Source: Halomonas sp. 328
GTDB lineage: Bacteria > Pseudomonadota > Gammaproteobacteria > Pseudomonadales > Halomonadaceae
Assembly (NCBI RefSeq): GCF_015645095.1
Contig: NZ_JADOTW010000019.1
Span: 24,409 to 88,408, forward strand
Direction of reading: 5' to 3'
Length of the DNA: 64,000 nucleotides
The position numbers and the translations under genes were made by a program. Below the pieces are notes generated by a model that saw only the letters and a list, made by a program, of their open reading frames with translations, was not told the origin of the DNA and made no database searches. Below, one piece after another: positions 53,818-61,669 of this stretch. The stretch's first letter is position 1; each line of letters opens with the position of its first letter.

Positions 53818-54536
53818 CGTTTGATAGCCGCCTCGTCCAGCTCCTCGGGGTCCACATGGCGGATATCCAGCCCCTTGACCAGGTAGACCACGTACTCCGC
53901 CAGGTTATTGGCGTGATCGCCGATGCGCTCCAGGGCGCGCAGGATCCACATCACATTGAGGATCGGCGAGATCGAGCGCGGATCCTCCATCATGAAGGTC
54001 ATCAGCGAGCGCATGGCGCTGGCGTACTCGCTGTCCACCGAGTCGTCCTCGTGGACCACCTCCAGGGCCAGTTCGATATCGAAGCGGGCGAAGGCGGTCA
54101 GGGCATCACGCAGCATCTTGCGCACGTGCTCGCTGATATGGCGCACCTCCACCACGCCCTTGGCCCCCTGGCTCGCCTCGATCAGCGACAGGGCGTTGCG
54201 GGCGATCTTGCTGGCCTCGTCGCCGATGCGCTCCAGGTCGGAGGTGGCACGGATCACCGCCAGCACCAGGCGCAGGTCGGAGGCGGCGGGCTGACGACGG
54301 GCCAGCACCCGGGTGCACTCGTCGTCGATCTTCAACTGCATGTCGTTGACCGCCTTGTCGTTGTCGCGGACCCGCTCGGCGAGGCGGCTGTCGCCCTCCA
54401 GCAGGGCGCTCACCGCTTCCTGGATCTGCTGCTCCACCAGGCCGCCCATGGCCATCAGGTGGGTCTTGAGCTCCTCGAGCTCCTGGTTGAACTGACGGGA
54501 AATATGCTGGCTGTGGGTATCGCTGGTGATGTCCAT
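53814..54536 (-). CDS. phoU: Phosphate transport regulator PhoU
   Basis: 240 aa from ATG 54536, with GGAGCG upstream. All-helical, two repeats of three-helix bundles with the metal-binding motifs LERIGDEASKIARN (around 100-113) and LERIGDHANNLAEYV (around 204-218). It links the Pst transporter to PhoR and restrains PhoB under phosphate sufficiency. It is the last gene of the pst operon, 23 bp after pstB. Confidence 0.97.
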   Translation of the reverse strand: MDITSDTHSQHISRQFNQELEELKTHLMAMGGLVEQQIQEAVSALLEGDSRLAERVRDNDKAVNDMQLKIDDECTRVLARRQPAASDLRLVLAVIRATSDLERIGDEASKIARNALSLIEASQGAKGVVEVRHISEHVRKMLRDALTAFARFDIELALEVVHEDDSVDSEYASAMRSLMTFMMEDPRSISPILNVMWILRALERIGDHANNLAEYVVYLVKGLDIRHVDPEELDEAAIKR

Positions 54537-54559
54537 GGGACGCTCCTGAGGCCGCCGGA

Positions 54560-55390
54560 TCAACTCATCCGGCCGGTGATATAGTCTTCGGTGCGGGCCA
54601 GCCGCGGATTGGTGAAGAGGTCATCGGTGGCGGCATACTCCACCAGCTCGCCGCCCTCCAGGAAGGCGGTGTAATCGGAAACCCGGGCCGCCTGCTGCAT
54701 GTTATGGGTGACCAGGATCACCGAGAGCCGCGACTTGAGGTTGCGGATCAGCTCCTCGATCTTCAGCGACGAGATCGGGTCCAGGGCCGAGGCGGGCTCG
54801 TCGAGCAGCAGCACCTCCGGCTGCACCGCCAGGGTCCGGGCGATCACCAGGCGCTGCTGCTGGCCCCCCGAGAGGGTCCAGGCGGAGTCGTGGAGGCGAT
54901 CCTTGACCTCGTCCCAGAGGGCCGCGGAGACCAGGGCCCATTCGATGATCTCGTCGCGGCGGCGCTTCTTCAGCGGCGCCTGGAGCCGCAGCCCGAAGGC
55001 CACGTTCTCGTAGATCGACATGGGGAAGGGGTTGGGGGTCTGGAAGACCATCCCCACCCGGCGGCGCAGCTGCGCCACCGCCACCCCGGGCCCATGAATG
55101 TCCTCTCCCTCCAGCAGTACCCGACCGCTCTGGGTGACCTCGTCGTTGAGGTCATGCAGTCGGTTCAGGGCCCGCAGCAGGGTCGATTTGCCGCAGCCCG
55201 AGGGACCGATAAAGGCGGTCACGGCGTGCCGCGGGATCCGCAACGACAGCCCCTCGAGCGCCGACTGGCCGGCATAGCGCAGGGAGAGGTCATCGATCGC
55301 CAGGCAGCTCGCCGCCGCGGGGATCTCGATCACCGCGGGGCGGGCACCGCTCGCCCGGGAAAGCAGGGTCTCGCTCATGGGTCGACTCAT
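54560..55390 (-). CDS. pstB: Phosphate ABC transporter ATP-binding protein PstB
   Basis: 276 aa. Walker [22 protein letters not shown] (around 62) is PstB-typical. The Q-loop is [16 protein letters not shown], the signature [15 protein letters not shown] and Walker [17 protein letters not shown] 55390 overlaps the pstA stop; an internal ATG four codons later (55378) is an alternative. An unusual N-terminal extension of about 30 residues precedes the core. It powers phosphate uptake. Confidence 0.97.
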   Translation of the reverse strand: MSRPMSETLLSRASGARPAVIEIPAAASCLAIDDLSLRYAGQSALEGLSLRIPRHAVTAFIGPSGCGKSTLLRALNRLHDLNDEVTQSGRVLLEGEDIHGPGVAVAQLRRRVGMVFQTPNPFPMSIYENVAFGLRLQAPLKKRRRDEIIEWALVSAALWDEVKDRLHDSAWTLSGGQQQRLVIARTLAVQPEVLLLDEPASALDPISSLKIEELIRNLKSRLSVILVTHNMQQAARVSDYTAFLEGGELVEYAATDDLFTNPRLARTEDYITGRMS

Positions 55391-56952
55391 CGGGACCGCA
55401 GCCGCGCATGCCGCATCCGCAGATGATGACGCAGCAATATTGCAGTCAGGTTAAGCACCAGGATCACTCCTACCAGCAGCAGCGCCGTGGCATAGACCAG
55501 CGGCAGGGCCGCCTCCACGTCGCCGCTATGAAAACCGACATCGAAGACATGGTAGCCCAGATGCATGAACTTCCGTTCCAGGTGCAGGTAAGGGAAGTCT
55601 CCATCCAGCGGCACCTGGGGCGCCAGCTTGGCCACCCCCACCAGCATCAAGGGCGCCACCTCGCCGGCGGCCCGGGCGATGGCCAGGATCACGCCGGTAA
55701 GCATCGCCGGCAGGGCCATGGGCAAGACCACCCGGCGCAGCATCTCGGCACGGGTGGCCCCCAGGGCCAGGGCCGCCTCGCGCTGCTGGGCGGGGATCCG
55801 CGCCAGCCCCTCCTCGGTGGCCACGATCACCACCGGCAGGGTCAGCAGGGCCAGGGTCAGGGAGGCCCACAGCAGGCCACCGGTGCCGAAGGTGGGCGAC
55901 GGCAGGCTATCGGCGAAGAACCACTCGTCGAGGCGCCCGCCGATGCCATAGACGAAGACACCGAGGCCGAAGACGCCGTAGACGATGGAAGGCACCCCGG
56001 CCAGGTTGCGTACCGCGATGCGCACCCAGCCGGTGAGCCGCCCCTGGGGCGCCACCTCGTGCAGGTAGACCGCCGCCAGCACCCCGAAGGGGGTGACCAG
56101 CACCGACATCAAGAGCACCATCAGCACGGTACCGAAGATCGCCGGCCAGACGCCGCCGGCGGTATTGGCGGCCCTGGGCCCCTCGGAGAGGAAGTGCCAG
56201 AGGTTCGCCCCCCAGGCCGCCAGCTTCTGCAGCGGCGACATGGCGTTGGGGCGCCAGGCGGCGACCATCTCCTCCAGGGGCACGCTGAGGCGCTCGCCGG
56301 CGGCACTCTCCACCACCAGGGCATCCCGGGCCATGGCCGCCTGCAGCTCGCCGACCCGGGCCCGGGCCTCGGCCAGTCGCGCCTGGGCCTCGGCGTCCTC
56401 ATGCCCCGCCGCCAGGTGCCGCGCCAGGGGCGCGATCACCTGCCGGCGCAGGGCATCGCGCTCGACGCGCAGCGCCTGGACCCGTGCCAGCCGCGCCGTG
56501 AAGCTCTCCCAGAGCGGTGCCTCGGTCAGTCGCCGCCCGTTCTCCTCCAGGGCCAGGGGGCGCACGATCAGTTCCCCCCAGCGCTGGCGCTCGATCACCG
56601 CCCAGTCGGCGGGGTGCTCGTGGGTGGCGATGCTCGCCACCGGGACCCAGCGCCAGGCGTCGCCCTCCAGGTCACGGTTGCCGGTGCGGTAGAGGCGCTC
56701 GCGCAGGGGGCTGCCCTGCAGGGTCTGGCGACGCTCCTCGCGCACCCGTTGGCCGGCCAGCTGGCGGCCATCGTCGAGGGTCACCAGTTCCACCGGCGCC
56801 GGCCAGAAATGCCCCAAGCCGCGCCCCGCCAGCAGCAGCAAGAGGGCCGCCAGCATCAGCAGCGACAGGGCCAGGCTACCGGCGGCCAGCCAGGGCCAGG
56901 GGCCCTCGCCCCGGGGCAGGCCGGCGCGACTCGCCACGCGCCAGCGCCTCAT
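55387..56952 (-). CDS. pstA: Phosphate ABC transporter permease PstA, long form
   Basis: 521 aa, far longer than E. coli PstA (296). The extra sequence is a hydrophilic periplasmic domain between the first helix (around 23-42) and the second (around 245), with coiled-coil character near 150-200 ([19 protein letters not shown]). The C-terminal permease core has [25 protein letters not shown] and [12 protein letters not shown]. Long PstA/PstC are found in Pseudomonas and relatives. The ATG overlaps the pstC stop (ATGA). Confidence 0.93.
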   Translation of the reverse strand: MRRWRVASRAGLPRGEGPWPWLAAGSLALSLLMLAALLLLLAGRGLGHFWPAPVELVTLDDGRQLAGQRVREERRQTLQGSPLRERLYRTGNRDLEGDAWRWVPVASIATHEHPADWAVIERQRWGELIVRPLALEENGRRLTEAPLWESFTARLARVQALRVERDALRRQVIAPLARHLAAGHEDAEAQARLAEARARVGELQAAMARDALVVESAAGERLSVPLEEMVAAWRPNAMSPLQKLAAWGANLWHFLSEGPRAANTAGGVWPAIFGTVLMVLLMSVLVTPFGVLAAVYLHEVAPQGRLTGWVRIAVRNLAGVPSIVYGVFGLGVFVYGIGGRLDEWFFADSLPSPTFGTGGLLWASLTLALLTLPVVIVATEEGLARIPAQQREAALALGATRAEMLRRVVLPMALPAMLTGVILAIARAAGEVAPLMLVGVAKLAPQVPLDGDFPYLHLERKFMHLGYHVFDVGFHSGDVEAALPLVYATALLLVGVILVLNLTAILLRHHLRMRHARLRSR

Positions 56953-58760
56953 CGACCGGCCCCCAGCTGGCGATAACGACGCCTGAGCCGCCGCCGTACC
57001 AGCTCCGCCAGGGTGTTGACGGCGAAGGTGAAGAGAAACAGCAGCAGGGCGCTGAGCATCAGCACCCGGTAGTGGGTGGCGCCGGGCACCGCCTCGGGCA
57101 GCTCGATGGCCAGGTTGGCGGCGAAGGAGCGCATGCCCTCCAGGGGGCTGGCACTCATCAGGGCGGTATTGCCGGTGGCCATCAACACGATCATGGTCTC
57201 CCCCACGGCACGCCCGGCGCCGATCATCACCGCCGAGAAGATCCCCGGCCCGGCGGCGGGCAGCAGTACCTTCCACAGGGTCTGCCAGCGGGTGGCCCCC
57301 AGGGCCTGGGCGCCTTCGCCGAGGCTCGCCGGCACCCCGGAGAGGGCGTCCTCGGCCAGGGCGAAGATGGAGGGAATCACCGCGAAGCCCATGGCCAGGC
57401 CGACGATCAGGGCGTTGCGCTGGTCATAACCGAGCCCCAGGGAGGCCTCCAGCCAGCCGCGCAGGTCGCCATCGAACAGCACCGCCTCCAGCCAGGGCGA
57501 GGCCCACAGGGCCAGGGCGACCCATAGCGCCAGCCAGGGCATCAGCCAGAGTCCCGCCCAGCCCAGCGGCAGGCACCGCCGCCATGCCGCCGGCAGCCGC
57601 GTCCAGAGCCCCCCCGCCAGCAGCATCACCAGCGGCAGCAGGGCGATCAGCGCCAGGCCACCGGCCAGGTGACGCTCGACGAAGGGCGCCAGCACCAGGC
57701 CGGCGATGAAGCCGATCACCACCCCGGGCAGGGCCTCCATCAGCTCCAGGGTCGGCTTGATTCGCTCGCGCAGGCGCCGTGGCAGGTAGCAGGCGGAGAA
57801 GACCGCCGCCCCCAGGGCCAGGGGAATCGCCAGCAGCAAGGCATAGGCCGCCGCCTTGAGGGTCCCCCAGGCCAGCGGCGCCAGGCCATACTTGGGCTCG
57901 TCGAGGCTCCCTTCGCTGGCGCTCTGCCAGCGTTGCTGGGGCGCGGCATGGCCTTCGTAGGGCTGGGGCAACCAGAGGGTACGCCAGCTCACCTCGGCAT
58001 GGGGCGCCTCGATGGCCAGGCGCTGGACCCGGCCCTCGTCCTGCCACAGCAGGCCGCCCCCGGCATCGAAACCCAGCGGCTCGCCGGCGGGCGCCTCGCC
58101 CTGCCAGCGTCGCCCGGCCAGGGATTCATAGAGGCTCAGCCCGGTGGTATCCCGGACCAGGAAGCGCCGCGACTCAGGCAACGGCCAGAGGGCCTGGATG
58201 GCCGGGCCCCGCTCCCGATAGGTCTTGACCGGGCGCAACCCGGGCGAGTCGGGCTCCGGGGCCCAGCGGCGCAGGCCGCCGCCATCATCGGCGACGACCA
58301 GGCTGCGCCCCCCGGCCAGGGTCGCCAAAGCGGTGATACGCTGCTCGGCGGCCACCACCGGCAGCCGCGCCACGACCCGGGGGGCCTCGCCGTCCAGGGC
58401 CAGTCGCGTCAGCCGATGTCCCTCCGCCAGCCACAGCGACTCGCCCGCGAACGGGGGCTGGGCCTGGGACAAGGCACGCGGCAGCCGATCCAGCCGCTGC
58501 TCCTGCAACCAGGCCTCGAGCCCGGCAGGCAGCGGTGCCGCCAGGGGATACGCCACCTCGACGCCGGGGGCGGCCGGCTCGGCGGCGACCCGCGGCGAGG
58601 AGAAGAGCGGCCAGGCGGCCATCACCAGGAAGACCCCGATGGCCAGCACGGCGACGATCACCCCGGTCCCGCAGGCGCCGATCAGCAGGGTCGCCAGGCG
58701 ATCCCGCACCAGGCGCCAGCGCTGGCGCCGCCGCACGGCGGGCGAGGAGTAGTCGATCAT
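56949..58760 (-). CDS. pstC: Phosphate ABC transporter permease PstC, long form
   Basis: 603 aa. The first membrane helix (around 25-50) is followed by a periplasmic insert of about 235 residues with repeating beta-rich character (ALATLAGGRSLVVADDGGGL and similar). Then comes the permease core with LMEALPGVVIGFIAGLVLAPF and GEGAQALGATRWQTLWKVLLPAAGPGI. The insert has a beta-propeller-like feel, but its role is unknown. The gene has its own Pho box 61 bp upstream, separate from pstS. Confidence 0.93.
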   Translation of the reverse strand: MIDYSSPAVRRRQRWRLVRDRLATLLIGACGTGVIVAVLAIGVFLVMAAWPLFSSPRVAAEPAAPGVEVAYPLAAPLPAGLEAWLQEQRLDRLPRALSQAQPPFAGESLWLAEGHRLTRLALDGEAPRVVARLPVVAAEQRITALATLAGGRSLVVADDGGGLRRWAPEPDSPGLRPVKTYRERGPAIQALWPLPESRRFLVRDTTGLSLYESLAGRRWQGEAPAGEPLGFDAGGGLLWQDEGRVQRLAIEAPHAEVSWRTLWLPQPYEGHAAPQQRWQSASEGSLDEPKYGLAPLAWGTLKAAAYALLLAIPLALGAAVFSACYLPRRLRERIKPTLELMEALPGVVIGFIAGLVLAPFVERHLAGGLALIALLPLVMLLAGGLWTRLPAAWRRCLPLGWAGLWLMPWLALWVALALWASPWLEAVLFDGDLRGWLEASLGLGYDQRNALIVGLAMGFAVIPSIFALAEDALSGVPASLGEGAQALGATRWQTLWKVLLPAAGPGIFSAVMIGAGRAVGETMIVLMATGNTALMSASPLEGMRSFAANLAIELPEAVPGATHYRVLMLSALLLFLFTFAVNTLAELVRRRLRRRYRQLGAGR

Positions 58761-58804
58761 GGCCGGGGCCCGTGGGAAGCGTGTAAAGACATGGCGATAG
58801 CGTG

Positions 58805-58838
58805 ACTCTAGGTCAGAATCATGACAGTTGGATGACAG
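58805..58838 (-). promoter_or_regulatory. Pho box and -10 upstream of pstC
   Basis: On the minus strand CTGTCAT-CCAA-CTGTCAT (58838-58821) is a perfect Pho box. A -10-like TAGAGT (58810-58805) lies 10 bp further. It sits between the pstS stop and pstC, so pstCAB-phoU can be induced independently of pstS. Confidence 0.85.
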
Positions 58839-58841
58839 CGC

Positions 58842-59786
58842 TCAGGGCGCCGTCAGGCCCAGGCGCTGGCGACTCTCCGCCAGGCGTTCCGGCGACAGGG
58901 CCACGAACCCCAGCTCCTCGACGATGGCCTGCCCTTCGGCGGAGAGCACCAGCTCGACGAAGGCCCGCTCCAGCGGCGGCCAGGGCTCGCCCGGGGCCAG
59001 GTTGAGGTAGAGATAGAGGGGCCGGGTCAGCGGATAGCTGCCATCCAGGGTGGTGCCCGGGGCGGGCCGCACCACCTCACCATCGTCCCTCTCCAGAGCC
59101 AGGGCCCGCACCCCTGGGGTCAGGTAACCGAGGCCGGCATAGCCGATGCCCCGGGGGTCATTGGCCACCGCCGCCACCACCGCCGCCGAGCCCTGCAGCT
59201 CGGCGACATCGTTGCGGAAATCGCCGCCGCACAGGGCGACCCGGCGCATCACCCCATGGCTGCCGGAGGCGCTGTTGCGGCCATAGCGGGCGATATTGCC
59301 GTCGATGCCCGGCAACAGCCCGCCCCAGCGGGTCAGGGGCAGCGTGGCGCCGCAGCGCCGGGTATCCGAGAAGATCGCATCCACCTGGGCCAGGCTCAGC
59401 GCCGCCAGGGGGTTGTCGCGATGCACGAAGAGCGCCAGGGCATCCAGGGCCACCGGCAGGGCCAGGGGCGGGTAACCGTGGGCCGCCTCGAAGGCGGCGC
59501 GTTCCGCCGCCGACATGGGTCGCGACATGGGCCCCAGGCGGCTGGTACCCGCCACCAGGGCCGGCGGCGCCGTGGAGGAGCCGCTGGCCTGCAGCTGCAG
59601 GCGCACCCCGGGATGCTCGGCCTCCAGGGCTTCTCCCCAGCGCAGCATCAGGCCGGCCAGGGTCTCGGAGCCGATGGAGTGCAGGGTCCCGGCGATGGGC
59701 CCCCCCGCCTGCAGTGGTGCGGCGATCAGCCAGAGCAACAGCAGCGGCCAGGCAGACGGGCGCAGGGGATGACGAATACAGAACAT
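58842..59786 (-). CDS. pstS: Periplasmic phosphate-binding protein PstS
   Basis: 314 aa with a signal peptide (WPLLLLWLIAAPLQA, cleavage near 28). Phosphate-contact segments are seen: LHSIGSETLAGLMLRW, QASGSSTAPPALVAGTS (around 66-82) and YGRNSASGSHGVMRRV (around 168-183) with the conserved RxxxSG. It delivers phosphate to PstCAB. I found no convincing Pho box in the 136-bp gap upstream. Confidence 0.93.
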   Translation of the reverse strand: MFCIRHPLRPSAWPLLLLWLIAAPLQAGGPIAGTLHSIGSETLAGLMLRWGEALEAEHPGVRLQLQASGSSTAPPALVAGTSRLGPMSRPMSAAERAAFEAAHGYPPLALPVALDALALFVHRDNPLAALSLAQVDAIFSDTRRCGATLPLTRWGGLLPGIDGNIARYGRNSASGSHGVMRRVALCGGDFRNDVAELQGSAAVVAAVANDPRGIGYAGLGYLTPGVRALALERDDGEVVRPAPGTTLDGSYPLTRPLYLYLNLAPGEPWPPLERAFVELVLSAEGQAIVEELGFVALSPERLAESRQRLGLTAP

Positions 59787-59922
59787 GGCAAGGCTCCCGA
59801 ACGGCCTGGGGCACGCGGCTGGCGCGACGCCCTGTCACGGATGGTGGTTAAGGGGCGGACAGGCGTTTAAGATGCCTGTTCAATGAGTCTCGAACAACAA
59901 TGCCGGCGATCCGTGATACCCC

Positions 59923-60327
59923 ATGACCGATCTCGATGATGTGCCCGCCCCCCAGGGGCAGTTGACCCTCAAGCTGCTGGCCTCGCGCCAGGATACCAAC
60001 CTCTATGGCGATATTCCCGGCGGCTGGCTGGTCAGCCATATGGACCAGGCCGCCGAACTGGCCGCCGGCCGGGTGGCCCATGGCCGCACCGCCACCGTGG
60101 CCATCGAGGCCATGGACTTCCTGTGCCCGGTGCGCGTCGGCTCGGTGGTCAATATCTTCACCGAGGTGCGGGAGATCGGCCGCAGCTCCATCAAGATCGA
60201 CGTGGAGGTGTGGAGCCGCCCGCCCCAGGAGCGCGACCCGGACGAGCTGCACAAGGTCACCGAGGCGCGCTTCGTGATGGTGGCCCTGGACGACAACGGC
60301 CGGATTCGTGCCGTGCCCGAGGCCTGA
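59923..60327 (+). CDS. Acyl-CoA thioesterase, hotdog fold (YciA-like)
   Basis: 134 aa. The hotdog helix NLYGDIPGGWLVSHMDQAAELAAGR (around 27-51) carries the catalytic-Asp motif of YciA-type enzymes. The following strand TVAIEAMDFLCPVRVGSVVNIF fits the family. It hydrolyses short- to medium-chain acyl-CoA. Single gene, divergent from pstS and convergent with the TRAP receptor gene, with a hairpin terminator between. Confidence 0.9.
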   Translation: MTDLDDVPAPQGQLTLKLLASRQDTNLYGDIPGGWLVSHMDQAAELAAGRVAHGRTATVAIEAMDFLCPVRVGSVVNIFTEVREIGRSSIKIDVEVWSRPPQERDPDELHKVTEARFVMVALDDNGRIRAVPEA

Positions 60328-60371
60328 CGCCTCGCATTCTCCCGCCCCCTGACGCCAGGCGGTATAACGAC

Positions 60372-60395
60372 ACTGGGCGCCCGCAGGCGCCCAGT
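60372..60395. terminator. Bidirectional terminator between thioesterase and TRAP receptor
   Basis: A perfect 10-bp stem (60372-60381 with 60386-60395), loop CGCA, between convergent stop codons. No T-tract on either side. Confidence 0.6.
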
Positions 60396-60415
60396 CGGGA
60401 CGAGCAGGGGGGCGC

Positions 60416-61504
60416 TTAGGCGCCGACGGCATCGCGTCCCTTGAGGTAGGAAAATTCCCCCACGTCGGTGAAGGGGCGCACCAGGCGCTGGAAGGCCTGA
60501 TAGGACTCATAGACCCGCGCCGATTCCGGGTCGGACTCCACCTGACGCGCCAGCACCTCTTGGGACGACTCGTGAAGCGCCGCCATCACATCCTCGGGGA
60601 AGGTCCGCAGCTCGACGCCGTGCTCATCCACCAGAGTCTGCAGGGCCTGGGCATTGCGGAAGGTAAACTCGTCGATCATCGCCAGGTTGGCGGAACGGGC
60701 CGCCTCCACCACCACCGCCTTGAGGTCATCCGGCAGGGCGTTCCAGGCATCCAGGTTGATGGTGCCCTCGAGCACCGCGCTGGGCTCGTTCCATACCGAG
60801 GTGTAGTAGTAGTCGGCCACCTGGTAGAGGCCGAAGGCCATGTCGTTGTAGGGGCCCACCCAGTCGGCGGCATCCAACACCCCGGTCTGCATGGAGGTGA
60901 AGATCTCCGAGCCCGGCATGTTCACGGCGGTGGCGCCGATGCCGTTCATGGCCTCCCCGGCCAGCCCCGGCAGGCGGATGCGCAGGCCACGCATATCGTC
61001 CAGGGAATGGATCTCCTTCTTGAACCAGCCGGCCATCTGGGTGCCGGTGTTGCCCACCGCGAAGGGCTTGAGGTTATGCCGGGCATAGATCTCGTCCCAC
61101 AGCTCCTGACCGCCACCGTGGTAGAGCCAGGCATTGGTCTCGGTGGTGTTCATGCCGAAGGGCACGGCGGTGAAGAACTGGGAGGCGGCCAGCTTGCCGC
61201 GCCAGTAGTAGGAGGCCGAATGGCCCATCTCGGCGGTGCCGGCGGCCACCGCATCGAACACCTCCAGGGCCGGCACCAGCTCGCCGGCGCCATAGACCTG
61301 GACCCGCATGCGGCCCCCGGAGAGGGTCTCGATACGCTGGGCGAAATCGTTGGCACCGGTGCCGAGGGCCGGGAAGTTCTTCGGCCAGGAGGTGACCATG
61401 CGCCAGGTGATGGTCTCCTGGGCACTGGCGGTGGAGACGAAGGGGGCGGCCACCGCCCCCGCGGCGCCGGCGCCCAGGGCACCGAGGAATTGACGACGTT
61501 TCAT
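60416..61504 (-). CDS. TRAP transporter solute receptor (DctP family), Tat-exported, orphan
   Basis: 362 aa from ATG 61504, which places the twin-arginine motif KRRQFLG next to the start, with signal cleavage after STASA. Further upstream ATGs (61513, 61528) are possible. The receptor core is ITWRMVTSWPKNFPALGTGANDFAQRIE, with MAGWFKKEIHSLDDMRGLRIRLPG (around 152-175) holding the conserved Arg that binds the substrate carboxylate. It resembles 2-oxo acid/lactate-binding TRAP receptors. No DctQ/DctM membrane genes are adjacent in the window. Confidence 0.88.
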   Translation of the reverse strand: MKRRQFLGALGAGAAGAVAAPFVSTASAQETITWRMVTSWPKNFPALGTGANDFAQRIETLSGGRMRVQVYGAGELVPALEVFDAVAAGTAEMGHSASYYWRGKLAASQFFTAVPFGMNTTETNAWLYHGGGQELWDEIYARHNLKPFAVGNTGTQMAGWFKKEIHSLDDMRGLRIRLPGLAGEAMNGIGATAVNMPGSEIFTSMQTGVLDAADWVGPYNDMAFGLYQVADYYYTSVWNEPSAVLEGTINLDAWNALPDDLKAVVVEAARSANLAMIDEFTFRNAQALQTLVDEHGVELRTFPEDVMAALHESSQEVLARQVESDPESARVYESYQAFQRLVRPFTDVGEFSYLKGRDAVGA

Positions 61505-61612
61505 GACGGGCATGACTCCATTGAGCATTGTTGTTCTTCCGCCGGGCCCTGTGCTTTCCCCTGACGAGGCGGCCCTGGGCGGAAAAGTGTCCGTCACGCA
61601 GTATGCTTAGCG

Positions 61613-61662
61613 GCGTTAGCGACGGCAAGCCCGGTCGCCAACGCTATTGACGTTAGCGTCAA
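61613..61662 (-). terminator. Tandem hairpins after uvrD
   Basis: Just past the uvrD stop lies TTGACG-TTAG-CGTCAA (61647-61662). A larger imperfect hairpin, GCGTTAGCGAC with GTCGCCAACGC, follows (61613-61644). They could terminate uvrD. The first palindrome, about 145 bp upstream of the TRAP gene, could instead be an operator. Confidence 0.5.
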
Positions 61663-61669
61663 GGGGAGC

